From: Minwuiaceae bacterium
GTDB taxonomy: Bacteria; Pseudomonadota; Alphaproteobacteria; Minwuiales; Minwuiaceae
Assembly (NCBI GenBank): GCA_028278525.1
Contig: JANQEE010000039.1
Location: 124,001-188,000 of the forward strand
DNA length: 64,000 nt
Direction: 5' to 3'
In this document: in pieces, positions 33,449 to 41,995 of the stretch
Numbering within the stretch: the stretch's first letter is position 1
Layout: every line of letters starts with the position of its first letter
Position numbers and translations under genes: made by a program
Notes under the pieces: generated by a model
What the model saw: only the letters and a program-made list of their open reading frames with translations
The model's database searches: none
What the model was told of the DNA's origin: nothing

Positions 33449-34411
33449 ATGCAATCCAAGCTTCGAGTAGCGCTGGCATTGACCCTGGCCACGGCCGTGA
33501 TCGTGGTCGGCGGCGGCGCCTTTTGGTGGCAGGCGCATAGAGACCGGCTTCCACCCGGGATAGCCAGCGGCAACGGCCGACTGGAAGCCGAAGAAATAGA
33601 CATCGCCGCCCGCTATGCGGGCCGGGTCGTCACGGTCCTGGCCGATGAAGGCGACACCGTCGAAAAGGGCCAGGTCCTGGTGGAGATGGACACCCGGAAT
33701 CTACGCGCCCAATTGCGGCAGGCCGAGGCCGTGACCCGCCAGGCCGAACAGCAGCATCGTGAGGCGCTTGCCGAAGTCGATCAAAGCAAGAGCGAGGCGA
33801 CGTTCGCGGATCAGGAACTGGGACGGGCCCAGTTCCTCGTCCAAAAGGGGCACGCTTCCGTGGAACTGCTGGACGAACGGCGCAACGCCGCGGACACGGC
33901 GAAAGCAGCGCTGAAGGCGGCCGAGGCCCGCTCGGCGGACGCGAAGCAGTCGATCGAGGCGGCGGCGGCCGACGCGGAGCGCATCAAGGTGGAGATCGAC
34001 GAAAGTACGCTGACGGCGCCCAGGGCCGGGCGGGTGCAGTACCGCCTCGCCGAGCCGGGTGAGGTGTTGCCCGTCGGCGGCAAGGTCCTGACGATTATCG
34101 ACCTGAGCGATATGTACATGACGCTGTTCCTGCCGTCGCTCGAAGCCGGCAAAGTACCGGTCGGCGCGGAGGCGCGCATCCTGCTCGACGCCCTGCCGGA
34201 CCGTCCGATCCCGGCCAAAGTGTCTTTCGTTGCCGATGAAGCCCAATTCACGCCGAAGGAAGTCGAAACGACAAGCGAACGCCAGAAGCTGGTGTTTCGC
34301 GTCAAACTGTGGGTGACCAACGGCGACGACCCTGTGTTGAAACCCGGCATGCCCGGCATTGCCTATCTGCGTTATGACGAGGCCACGCCATGGCCGGACG
34401 GAATTCGATAA
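33449..34411 (+). CDS. HlyD-family membrane fusion protein (YhiI-like)
   Basis: A 320-residue periplasmic adaptor: one N-terminal membrane anchor (LRVALALTLATAVIVVGGGAF), a lipoyl half-motif (GRLEAEEIDIAARYAGRVV), a long alpha-helical hairpin (about 80-185, Ala/Gln/Glu-rich) and the second lipoyl half LTAPRAGRVQYRLAEPG. ATG 33449 has AGGAGA at 33434-33439. It links an inner-membrane ABC pump to an outer-membrane channel. Its last 22 bases overlap the rbbA start, forming the conserved yhiI-rbbA-yhhJ arrangement. Confidence 0.9.
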   Translation: MQSKLRVALALTLATAVIVVGGGAFWWQAHRDRLPPGIASGNGRLEAEEIDIAARYAGRVVTVLADEGDTVEKGQVLVEMDTRNLRAQLRQAEAVTRQAEQQHREALAEVDQSKSEATFADQELGRAQFLVQKGHASVELLDERRNAADTAKAALKAAEARSADAKQSIEAAAADAERIKVEIDESTLTAPRAGRVQYRLAEPGEVLPVGGKVLTIIDLSDMYMTLFLPSLEAGKVPVGAEARILLDALPDRPIPAKVSFVADEAQFTPKEVETTSERQKLVFRVKLWVTNGDDPVLKPGMPGIAYLRYDEATPWPDGIR

Positions 34412-37167
34412 CGCCCCAACAGTCGACCGCAGGGACGGCCGCGGCCCGCCTGACCGACGTCGATCACCGCTACGGCGACGTTGTCGCCCTGGACAGCGTT
34501 ACCGTCGACATTCCCGCTGGACAGACCGTCGGCCTGATCGGCCCGGACGGCGTCGGCAAGTCGACCTTGCTGGGGCTGATCGCCGGCGCCCGGAAAATCC
34601 AGTCGGGCAAGGTGGAAGCGCTGGGCGGCGACATGGCCGACAAATCCCACCGCACAAGGGCCTGCGCCGACATCGCCTATATGGCCCAGGGGCTGGGCAC
34701 AAACCTCTATCCCGACCTCTCGGTGTTCGAAAACATCGACTTCTTCGGCCGCCTGTTCGGATTGACGCGGGCGGAGCGGCAGAGTCGGACCGCCGCGTTG
34801 CTCGCCGCGACCGGCCTGTCGCCGTTCGCCGATCGCCGGGCGGCGAACCTTTCAGGCGGCATGAAGCAGAAGCTCGGCCTTTGCTGCGCCCTGATCCACG
34901 AGCCTGCATTGCTGATCCTGGATGAGCCGACGACCGGGATCGATCCGCTCTCCCGGCGCCAGTTCTGGCAGCTTGTGGACACGATGCGCGCCCGCCGTCC
35001 CGGCATGAGCGTGATCGTCGCCACCGCCTACATGGACGAGGCCGAGGGTTTCGACTGGCTGGCCGCCATCCACGCCGGCCGCATTTTGGCGACGGGTTCC
35101 CCGCAGGATCTAAAGGCGCAGACCGGTCGGGACAGTCTGGAGGACGCGTTCGTCGACCTGCTGCCTCGGGTGTCGCGCCCCTCTGGTGTAGCGCTGGCCG
35201 CGCCGGCCCCCACCGCCAGCACGGGCTCGACAGCCATCGAGGCGCACGGCCTGACCCGCCGGTTCGGCGACTTCACTGCCGTCGACGACGTCAGTTTCCG
35301 GATTCGGCAGGGCGAGATTTTCGGCTTTCTCGGTTCCAACGGCTGCGGCAAGACTACCACCATGAAAATGCTGACCGGCCTGCTGCCGGCAACCGAGGGC
35401 CGCGCAGAAATCTTCGGCCATCCCGTCGACCCGCGCGACCTCGAAACCCGCAAGCGCGTAGGTTTCATGTCGCAGGCCTTTTCTCTCTACGGGGAACTGA
35501 CCGTGCTCCAGAACCTGGAGCTGCACGCCCGGCTGTTTCATTTGCCGAAGCAGTTGATCGCAGACCGGGTGGAAACGATGATTGCCCGCTTCGACCTTGC
35601 CGACTATCGGGCTCAGCGCGCACAGAAACTGCCTCTTGGCATCAGGCAGCGGCTGTCGCTTGCGGTCGCCGTCATCCACGAACCGGAACTGCTGATACTG
35701 GACGAACCGACATCCGGCGTGGACCCAGTCGCCCGGGACCGGTTCTGGGACCTTTTGCTGCGCCTGTCCCGCCAGGACGGCGTTACGATCTTCATATCGA
35801 CCCACTTCATGAACGAGGCCGAGCGCTGCGACCGCATATCGCTAATGCATGCGGGCCGGGTTCTGGCGCGGGGCGAGCCGGGCGAACTCGTCGAGCGGCG
35901 CGGTACCCGCAACCTGGAAGACGCGTTCATCGCGTACCTGGAGGAAGCCGCCGAAGAGGCCACGCAGCCTGTGATACCGGCGGAAACCGAATCCTCGTCC
36001 ATCAGCCCGCGGCGCAACGCAACCCAGCCGTCCCGCAGTCCCGCCTTTAGCCTTGGTGCGGCGTGGGCCTATGCCAGGCGCGAGACCATGGAACTGATCC
36101 GCGATCCGATCCGCCAGGCCTTCGCCCTGCTCGGGCCAATTCTATTGATGGCCGTGCTTGGATACGGGGTGTCGTTCGACGTTGAAGACATCGCTTACGC
36201 GGCGCTTGACCGGGACCGGACAGCGGAGAGCCGCGCCTACCTGGATAAATTCGTCGGCTCCCGTTACTTCAAGGAAGAGCCGCCGATCCGGGACTATGTC
36301 GATATGGAGAGGCGGCTGGCTGAGGGTTCCTTGCGCGTTGCCATCGAGGTGCCGCCCAACTTCGGCGCCGATGTGAAGAGCGGCCGCAGCCCGGAAATCG
36401 GCATCTGGCTGGATGGCGCGATGCCGTTCCAGGCGGAAACCAGCCGCGGCTATGTCAAGGGCTTGCATCAAACCTACCTGGATAGCCTCGCTGAAGCCCA
36501 GGGCACGCCGATACGCGAATCGCCGGTCAGAATCGAAAGCCGGTACCGCTACAACCAGGACTTCCAAAGCGTGGTCGGCATGGTGCCCGGCATCGTCATG
36601 CTGTTGCTGGTGCTGATACCGGCGATGATGACTGCGGTCGGCGTCGTGCGCGAGAAGGAAATGGGGTCGATCAGCAACCTGTACGCCACCCCGGTTACGG
36701 GTCTCGAGTTCCTGGTCGGCAAACAGCTGCCCTATGTGGCGCTGGCTATGGTCAATTTCGCCAGCCTCGTTCTGCTCGCGGATTTCCTTTTCGGTGTCTC
36801 CGTCAACGGCAGCATTCCCGCCCTGATAGTCGGGGCCCTGACGTACGTTACGGCGTCGACAGGCATCGGCCTCCTCTTCTCCACCTTCGTCGGCACGCAG
36901 ATCGCCGCGATTTTCGGCACGGCGATCGTCACCACGGTGCCGGCGCTGCAGTTCTCCGGACTGCTCGGTCCCGTCTCCACGCTGTCCGGCGGCGCCAAGG
37001 TGATCAGCCTGGTGTTTCCCAGCAGCTATTTTCAGCAGATCAGCCTGGGCGCCTTTGCCAAGGACCTGGGTTTTGTGGACCTGTATCAGAGCCACCTCGT
37101 ACTGGCCGGGTTCGCAATCCTTTTCCTGGCGGCTGCTTGGTCGCTGCTCAAGACGCAGGAGGACTGA
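34390..37167 (+). CDS. rbbA: RbbA-like double ATPase/ABC-2 permease fusion
   Basis: A 925-residue fusion. First ATPase: Walker A GPDGVGKST, signature LSGGMKQKL, Walker B LLILDEPTTGID. Second ATPase: GSNGCGKTTT, then a degenerate signature LPLGIRQRLSLA and LLILDEPTSGVD. The C-terminal third is an ABC-2 permease with a helix near 575, a large loop, and five to six helices at the end. This is the layout of E. coli RbbA (ribosome-associated ATPase/transporter, YhiH). The first Walker A has Asp-Gly where Asn-Gly/Ser-Gly is common, as in RbbA. With HlyD and YhhJ it most likely exports a drug or small molecule. Confidence 0.9.
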   Translation: MAGRNSITPQQSTAGTAAARLTDVDHRYGDVVALDSVTVDIPAGQTVGLIGPDGVGKSTLLGLIAGARKIQSGKVEALGGDMADKSHRTRACADIAYMAQGLGTNLYPDLSVFENIDFFGRLFGLTRAERQSRTAALLAATGLSPFADRRAANLSGGMKQKLGLCCALIHEPALLILDEPTTGIDPLSRRQFWQLVDTMRARRPGMSVIVATAYMDEAEGFDWLAAIHAGRILATGSPQDLKAQTGRDSLEDAFVDLLPRVSRPSGVALAAPAPTASTGSTAIEAHGLTRRFGDFTAVDDVSFRIRQGEIFGFLGSNGCGKTTTMKMLTGLLPATEGRAEIFGHPVDPRDLETRKRVGFMSQAFSLYGELTVLQNLELHARLFHLPKQLIADRVETMIARFDLADYRAQRAQKLPLGIRQRLSLAVAVIHEPELLILDEPTSGVDPVARDRFWDLLLRLSRQDGVTIFISTHFMNEAERCDRISLMHAGRVLARGEPGELVERRGTRNLEDAFIAYLEEAAEEATQPVIPAETESSSISPRRNATQPSRSPAFSLGAAWAYARRETMELIRDPIRQAFALLGPILLMAVLGYGVSFDVEDIAYAALDRDRTAESRAYLDKFVGSRYFKEEPPIRDYVDMERRLAEGSLRVAIEVPPNFGADVKSGRSPEIGIWLDGAMPFQAETSRGYVKGLHQTYLDSLAEAQGTPIRESPVRIESRYRYNQDFQSVVGMVPGIVMLLLVLIPAMMTAVGVVREKEMGSISNLYATPVTGLEFLVGKQLPYVALAMVNFASLVLLADFLFGVSVNGSIPALIVGALTYVTASTGIGLLFSTFVGTQIAAIFGTAIVTTVPALQFSGLLGPVSTLSGGAKVISLVFPSSYFQQISLGAFAKDLGFVDLYQSHLVLAGFAILFLAAAWSLLKTQED

Positions 37168-37172
37168 GTACA

Positions 37173-38297
37173 GTGCGTCGGCACTTGATCAACATATTCC
37201 GCCTCGGGATCAAGGAGCTTTACAGCTTGCGTCGCGATCCGGTGATGGTGTTCCTGATCGTTTACGCCTTCAGCTATTCTGTCTACGGCGTCGCGACAGG
37301 CGCTGGGATTGAAGTTCGCAACGCCGCGATCGCCGTGGTCGACGAAGACAGGTCGCAGTTATCCCGCCGTATCACCGATGCATTCCTCCCGCCGTATTTC
37401 CGGCCCGCCGCGGAACTGGAAATCGGCGACATCGACGAAGTGCTCGACGAAGGCCGTCATACGTTCGTGCTCGACATCCCGCCTGATTTTCAGGCCGACG
37501 TCGTCGCCGGAAAACGGCCGGCCCTGCAGCTCAACATCGACGCCACGGCCATGAGTCAGGCCGGTATCGGTGCAGGCTACATCAACACCATCGTGGATCG
37601 GGAGGTTGCAACCTTCCTGGCAACCGAAACCGAGGATCCCGCGGCGAAACTCGTCGTGCGGTCGAAGTTCAACGCCAACCTGGTCTCGGTCTGGTTCGAC
37701 AGCGTGATGGAAGTAATCAACAACATCACGCTGCTGGCGATCATCCTGACCGGCGCCGCTCTGATCCGCGAACGGGAACACGGAACGATCGAGCATTTGC
37801 TGGTTATGCCGCTCAGGCCGTTCGAGATCATGTCTGCCAAGGTGTGGGCCAACGGCCTGGTTGTCGTGACCGCGGCAACACTGTCGTTGATCGTCGTCGT
37901 GCAGGGCGTTCTCGACGTACGGATCGCCGGTTCAATTGCTTTATTCGTCGCCGGAACGACCGTCTATCTGTTCTCCGTAACATCGCTTGGAATCCTTCTC
38001 GCGACACTCGCGCGGTCGATGCCGCAGTTCGGATTGCTGGCGATCCTGGTTTTCATCGTCATGAATCTTTTATCCGGCGGCCAAACGCCGCTAGATAATA
38101 TGCCTCACTCAATACAGCTTTTTATGCAGCTTTCTCCTTCTACGCATTTTGTCTCTTTCGCCCAGGCAGTCCTGTTTCGCGGCGCCGACCTGACCATCGT
38201 ATGGCCGCCGCTTCTCGCGGTAGCCGGGATAGGTGTAGTGTATTTCGGTGTGGCTCTCATGCGGTTCCGCCGGGCGATAACGACGATGCGGCTTTAA
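37173..38297 (+). CDS. ABC-2 type permease (YhhJ-like)
   Basis: A 374-residue inner-membrane permease: one N-terminal helix, a soluble periplasmic domain of ~150 residues (IAVVDEDRSQLSRRITDAF), then five C-terminal helices with the ABC-2 signature region MPLRPFEIMSAKVWANGLVV. GTG 37173 is preceded by AGGAGG at 37158-37163. It is the partner of RbbA, 5 bases downstream of it, and ends the operon. Confidence 0.9.
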   Translation: MRRHLINIFRLGIKELYSLRRDPVMVFLIVYAFSYSVYGVATGAGIEVRNAAIAVVDEDRSQLSRRITDAFLPPYFRPAAELEIGDIDEVLDEGRHTFVLDIPPDFQADVVAGKRPALQLNIDATAMSQAGIGAGYINTIVDREVATFLATETEDPAAKLVVRSKFNANLVSVWFDSVMEVINNITLLAIILTGAALIREREHGTIEHLLVMPLRPFEIMSAKVWANGLVVVTAATLSLIVVVQGVLDVRIAGSIALFVAGTTVYLFSVTSLGILLATLARSMPQFGLLAILVFIVMNLLSGGQTPLDNMPHSIQLFMQLSPSTHFVSFAQAVLFRGADLTIVWPPLLAVAGIGVVYFGVALMRFRRAITTMRL

Positions 38298-38436
38298 GGT
38301 CGATGGCGCAGTTCAGGGCGCCCGTTAGACATATTTTAATTCATTACGTACTGAATTTGGCCACACCGTGTAGCGTCCACGTATGGCTCTGAGCCGTCCT
38401 TGCGTACGTCGCCGAAAGAAACGGAAACAGATCCGG

Positions 38437-39576
38437 ATGCACTCATCGAACAACTGGCTCGGCGAGGCCCTTTCCAGCCGTGTGCAGAAGACCGCCGCAA
38501 TGGTCTGTCTGACCGTTGGACCGCTCGCGATCCTCTTCGCGCAGGGAGACGCGATCTGGTCAGCGGCGGCGTTCGAGGTTTGGCCCGCCGCCCTCTTCAT
38601 CGTCGTGTGCTATCTGGCCTCGGTAATCGCCGGTGCGACGGCGCAGTCGGTGGAACGGCCGGACACGGCGGCCGACCCCGATCAACCGTGCGAAGCGGCG
38701 GACACCGACCCAGAGGAAATCGATACGCCGGAGCCGCAGGACGCTCTACCCGACGCACAATCGGTAGCCGTCGGCAAGGCGTTAGAGGAGGCTGCCGAAC
38801 TCACGGAGACGGTTCGTTCCAACGCCAAGCGCGTCAACAACGCGTCGAAGGATCGCCACGCCCTGATCGGGGTAATCGTCGAACAGTCCCAAAACGTCAT
38901 CCAGGAAGTCGTCGCAATTCAGCAGGCGGCAGGCGAAAACAATACCGCTCTCAAGGGCGCCCATTCCGGCTCGGTGCATATCGCCGAACAGGTCGGATCG
39001 CTGGCGTCGGAGATCGATGCCTCGCAAAATCTGAGCCAGGTGGCGGCCGACGCGATTGACCGCTTCAACAGCGACTTCAAGAAGATCGAAGAGATCACGC
39101 GAAGTATCTTCGGCATTGCCCAGCAGACCAATCTTCTCGCTCTCAACGCGACCATCGAGGCGGCCCGGGCCGGCGAAATGGGTAAAGGCTTCGCCGTGGT
39201 TGCCGGCGAGGTAAAAGCCCTCGCCCATTCGTCCGGGCAGTCCGCGTCGGAGATCGAAGGCCTGCTCAACGAACTGGCGGCCTCGGCGTCGAGTGTCGGC
39301 GAGACCATCGGACAATTGGCCGGAACGCTGGCCGACGCGGCCAGCACCAGCGCCGACGCCCGCGACGAGGTCCAGGTCATTACGGAATCGATTGGGCAGG
39401 CCGCCGAAAGGTCCGACCGAACGGCCAATCAGGCGGCCAACCAGGTCACTGAATTCGAGGCGGTCGTCAAAGAACTCGAAACCATCAAGTCGGACACCGA
39501 AGCGGCCATAAAAGGATCGGCCGTGAACATCGAGCTGACCACATCGATCCTGGAGAAGATCGCGGCGCTTAAGTAG
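38437..39576 (+). CDS. Methyl-accepting chemotaxis-like protein without sensor domain
   Basis: A protein of about 379 residues with two close N-terminal membrane helices ([20 protein letters not shown] and [20 protein letters not shown]), an acidic Pro-rich linker, and a chemoreceptor signalling domain whose hairpin tip [33 protein letters not shown] is intact (quoted in parts: [19 protein letters not shown]). No periplasmic ligand domain and no clear HAMP. ATG 38437 is preferred because a purine-rich stretch precedes it; ATG 38383 would add 18 mostly Arg/Lys residues. It may sense internal signals or membrane energy; no other che gene is nearby. Confidence 0.85.
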   Translation: MHSSNNWLGEALSSRVQKTAAMVCLTVGPLAILFAQGDAIWSAAAFEVWPAALFIVVCYLASVIAGATAQSVERPDTAADPDQPCEAADTDPEEIDTPEPQDALPDAQSVAVGKALEEAAELTETVRSNAKRVNNASKDRHALIGVIVEQSQNVIQEVVAIQQAAGENNTALKGAHSGSVHIAEQVGSLASEIDASQNLSQVAADAIDRFNSDFKKIEEITRSIFGIAQQTNLLALNATIEAARAGEMGKGFAVVAGEVKALAHSSGQSASEIEGLLNELAASASSVGETIGQLAGTLADAASTSADARDEVQVITESIGQAAERSDRTANQAANQVTEFEAVVKELETIKSDTEAAIKGSAVNIELTTSILEKIAALK

Positions 39577-39583
39577 CGGCGCT

Positions 39584-39718
39584 CTAGGGACGCGGCCGCC
39601 ACAGTATCGCAAACGGGCACTTGATCTCGCGTTTTACGGCGCCGCCGCCGGCCGGCCATGAAAGACCGTCCCAAATGCGGCCAGGCAGCCCTTTCACCAT
39701 ATCCAGACCCAATCGCAT
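39584..39718 (-). CDS. Small ORF of 44 residues, unknown
   Basis: ATG 39718 is preceded by GGAAGG with a seven-base spacer, and the frame ends at TAG 39584-39586. The peptide MRLGLDMVKGLPGRIWDGLS..., ending KCPFAILWRPRP, is Trp/Pro/Gly-rich and does not match a family I know. It follows the 181-residue unknown gene by 63 bases on the same strand. A good ribosome site makes it worth listing, but it may be chance. Confidence 0.4.
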   Translation of the reverse strand: MRLGLDMVKGLPGRIWDGLSWPAGGGAVKREIKCPFAILWRPRP

Positions 39719-39781
39719 ATCGCCGCCTTCCGATGCTCGGTTGGAATGAAACGCGGCCGATCTAAATGGCTGCGTCGATGG

Positions 39782-40327
39782 TCACCTGCCGGCGTCGGTC
39801 AACCTGGCGACCTTTGCCGCGTTGTCCACGGCGGCGTCCGCGCAACAGCAGGCCCGGCCGACATCCTGCGGTCGAATAAGCAAAGCGGCATCGGCGAACG
39901 CTTCGGCGAGGTCCAGCGCATAGCGGACCGAAATCGACGCCGCCGCCGGCAGTAGAACTTCGGACAAAATAGCATGCGCCAACCGCGGCTTGTCCGATTG
40001 GCACGCAGCGCAAACGTTCAGCAACCCCAGTTCGTCGGGACTAAGCTCCGGGCACTGTAGGCATCGGTAGTCCATGGGGCGCCGCGCGTTGGCGGCGAAA
40101 TTGCTCATCAGTGCGTCCAGCATCGGCAGCGCGATTGCGACATGGTGCAGATCGAATCCACTGTAGATGCGCCACGTGACGTCGGCCCGCGCCTGGAATC
40201 CCAGAACCCAGGTTCGCGCACCCCACATGAGGAGCTGCCCGCCAGCGCTGACATCACTCAAGTCGACATGCACCGATTGCGGCGCCAGATAGGCCAGATT
40301 CTGGCCGCGATATTCGGAATGCTGCAT
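39782..40327 (-). CDS. Hypothetical protein with paired CxxC motifs
   Basis: A 181-residue protein of unknown family. A CLQC ... CAAC pair 14 residues apart (residues about 90-110) looks like a zinc ribbon, flanked N-terminally by a beta-rich stretch (GQLLMWGARTWVLGFQ) and C-terminally by an Ala-rich helix with a CCC cluster. Codon use resembles real genes in the window and the start follows GTGGGG. A strong hairpin lies 33 bases upstream of its start. I cannot assign a function. Confidence 0.6.
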   Translation of the reverse strand: MQHSEYRGQNLAYLAPQSVHVDLSDVSAGGQLLMWGARTWVLGFQARADVTWRIYSGFDLHHVAIALPMLDALMSNFAANARRPMDYRCLQCPELSPDELGLLNVCAACQSDKPRLAHAILSEVLLPAAASISVRYALDLAEAFADAALLIRPQDVGRACCCADAAVDNAAKVARLTDAGR

Positions 40328-40359
40328 TCGGCCCCACCGTTTTCAGAGCCGGAGAAAAT

Positions 40360-40385
40360 CCCCTGCCCGGTTTACCGGGCAGGGG
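40360..40385 (-). terminator. Terminator-like hairpin
   Basis: Perfect 11-base arms CCCCTGCCCGG (40360-40370) and CCGGGCAGGGG (40375-40385) enclose a 4-base loop. Read on the minus strand it is followed by ATTTTC, a short U-run as in many alphaproteobacterial terminators. It stands in the leader of the 181-residue gene, so it could be an attenuator or could stop antisense transcription coming from the right. Confidence 0.5.
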
Positions 40386-40473
40386 TAAAGTCAGTCTCCG
40401 GGTAAACAGGCCATGGAACGAGGAGGACAGGTGTCCATGACCTGCAACGCTTTTTCAAGGTACGCTTCTTTAA

Positions 40474-40502
40474 TCGCAATTGCAACTCATTCTTAATTGC
40501 GA
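40474..40502. promoter_or_regulatory. Fur-like palindrome
   Basis: TCGCAATT (40474-40481) and AATTGCGA (40495-40502) are perfect inverted repeats around GCAACTCATTCTT. The sequence TTGCAACTCATTCTTAATTG resembles Fur boxes of proteobacterial iron-uptake promoters. It lies about 200 bases upstream of the FbpB-type iron permease remnant on the plus strand, which supports an iron-responsive origin. Confidence 0.45.
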
Positions 40503-40689
40503 GATAAGAAAATTTCGCTCTCGACCCTAAGAACTATTCTCACGTGCAGGAAACGGCGATTCCAGCTCCCACCGGAGTTGCAGCTAATTCAGGAAAGAGA
40601 CCAACGCGGCGTGAAGGAAAACCTGGCGCGAAAATCTCAGGGCAACGACCGCGCGCAGGTCAAAGCGGTCAAGAAAACGTCTGCGACCT

Positions 40690-40983
40690 GGCGCGGTGCT
40701 GCGGCGCGTGTATGTTCGGTTGATGCGCGGCAGCGTGCTCACCGCAGCAATTCTGGTGTTCGCGGACTCGATGAAAGAACTACCGATGACCGTTCTGTTG
40801 CGCCCGTTCAACTTCGAAACGCTGGCCACCTTCGTACATCAATTCGCATCCGACGAATTGCTAGAGGATTCCGCTCTGGCGGCACTAACAATCGTCGCAG
40901 CCGGTGTGCTGCCTGTCGTATTGCTAGCCGTGCGATTGCCGGATCGGAACCCCGACGGAAACCGAGCCAGCACGCCAAAATAG
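40690..40983 (+). pseudogene. C-terminal remnant of an FbpB-type Fe(III) ABC permease
   Basis: The frame from about 40690 reads GAVLRRVYVRLMRGSVLTAA, then ILVFADSMKELPMTVLLRPF and NFETLATFVHQFASDELLED, ending in a membrane helix and TAG 40981-40983. This is the conserved last ~90 residues of FbpB/ThiP-like iron permeases, including the EAA-loop follow-up. The normal protein is over 500 residues; the rest is absent: 40503-40689 has no permease-like sequence in any frame. Binding-protein and ATPase genes are not present. It is a decayed relic of an iron-uptake operon, consistent with the Fur-like site upstream. Confidence 0.75.
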
Positions 40984-41250
40984 TAAATCGAACAAGCGGA
41001 ACCGCCCCAACGGGCACACCGTTTCGGCACCACCGGTTACGTCGGTCGGCAAAGCGTCGAGTATCATGCTAGTAATCTGAATACTAGGGACAATAGTTCG
41101 ACAAAGCATACCCTTCGCCAAGTGTGCGATAGCTTGCTTTTCCTATGCTGTTTGTCTTAAGTTCGAGCTATCCGAACATAGATCGGATGGGGCGATTTCG
41201 CTGGGTGGGCAGGTCTATGTGCATCCATTAGGGATGCGGCTGCCGGAGTA
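40984..41250. other. Non-coding stretch before the response regulator
   Basis: No convincing gene. It contains short dyads: CTAGTA/TACTAG at 41069-41087 and GTTCG/CGAAC at 41161-41177, which could be operators for the response regulator promoter. Base composition is less GC-rich than the coding regions. Confidence 0.4.
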
Positions 41251-41283
41251 ATGGGGGAAGCGCAGTACTGCGCCAGGGAATGA
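41251..41283 (+). promoter_or_regulatory. Leader peptide and palindrome at the response regulator start
   Basis: ATG 41251 opens a ten-codon frame (MGEAQYCARE) whose TGA overlaps the response regulator ATG at 41280 (ATGA), a layout for translational coupling. Inside it lies the perfect 14-base palindrome GCGCAGTACTGCGC (41260-41273), seven bases before the regulator's start, where its ribosome site should be. It could be an operator or an RNA hairpin that controls initiation. Confidence 0.35.
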
Positions 41284-41978
41284 AAATACTAGCCGCAGAC
41301 GATCATTGGGTCTTTCGGGCCGGACTGAAGCATCTCGTAAAACAACTCGATCGCGATCTTGAGGTTCTAGAGGCCGGCGGCTATGTCGACCTGTTCGACG
41401 TCACGGCCCAAAACAACGATATCGACCTCATTCTGCTGGACCTGCTGATGCCCGGCCGGGACATGTTCAGCGGCCTGACGGAGTTGCGTGATTTGGCGCC
41501 GGGCGTTCCGGTGATCGTCATTTCGGCGGTTGAAAACCGGCGCGATGTCCTGCGCGCGATTGAGCTGGGCGCCATGGGTTACATCCCCAAGTCGGCCAGC
41601 GGCGAAGAGATGCTTAAAGCCATCCGTCAGGTGATGGACGGCGACATATATATGCCCCGCGCACTGCTGCAGCGCGTCCAGGAACCCAGTGCGGTCGAAA
41701 CCCCGATCGAACAATCGACGACGCCGGAAACGGCCGAAAGGGTGGGCATGCTGACCCGCCGCCAGAACGATGTCTTCGGTCTGCTTGGCCAGGGTAAATC
41801 GAACGCCGACATCGCCCAAGACCTTGGTATGTCCGAGCATACGGTCCGAATCCACGTGTCGGCCATTTTGCGCACCCTAAAAGTGAGCAACCGGACGCAG
41901 GCCGCCCTGATGGCGGCGACCGCGTACCGTCCGGCCGGCGATTTCGATCGTCTGCCGCCCGGCAGCAACGAACCCTAG
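41280..41978 (+). CDS. NarL/FixJ-type response regulator
   Basis: A 232-residue two-domain regulator. Receiver: acidic pair Asp7-Asp8, phospho-acceptor Asp54 in LILLDLLMPG, Ser/Thr in VIVISAVE and Lys in YIPKSASG. The LuxR helix-turn-helix starts LTRRQNDVFGLLGQGKSNAD and contains the recognition helix MSEHTVRIHVSAI. No kinase gene is adjacent; both kinases in the window lie more than 10 kb away. It is convergent with the enoyl-CoA hydratase gene. Confidence 0.93.
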   Translation: MKILAADDHWVFRAGLKHLVKQLDRDLEVLEAGGYVDLFDVTAQNNDIDLILLDLLMPGRDMFSGLTELRDLAPGVPVIVISAVENRRDVLRAIELGAMGYIPKSASGEEMLKAIRQVMDGDIYMPRALLQRVQEPSAVETPIEQSTTPETAERVGMLTRRQNDVFGLLGQGKSNADIAQDLGMSEHTVRIHVSAILRTLKVSNRTQAALMAATAYRPAGDFDRLPPGSNEP

Positions 41979-41995
41979 GGCCGCAGAGCGCGAAC

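Noticed and set aside
40497-41072. 191-residue plus-strand frame in the gene-poor region
   Set aside because: Translation is Arg-rich and unlike proteins; it overlaps the better FbpB remnant frame.
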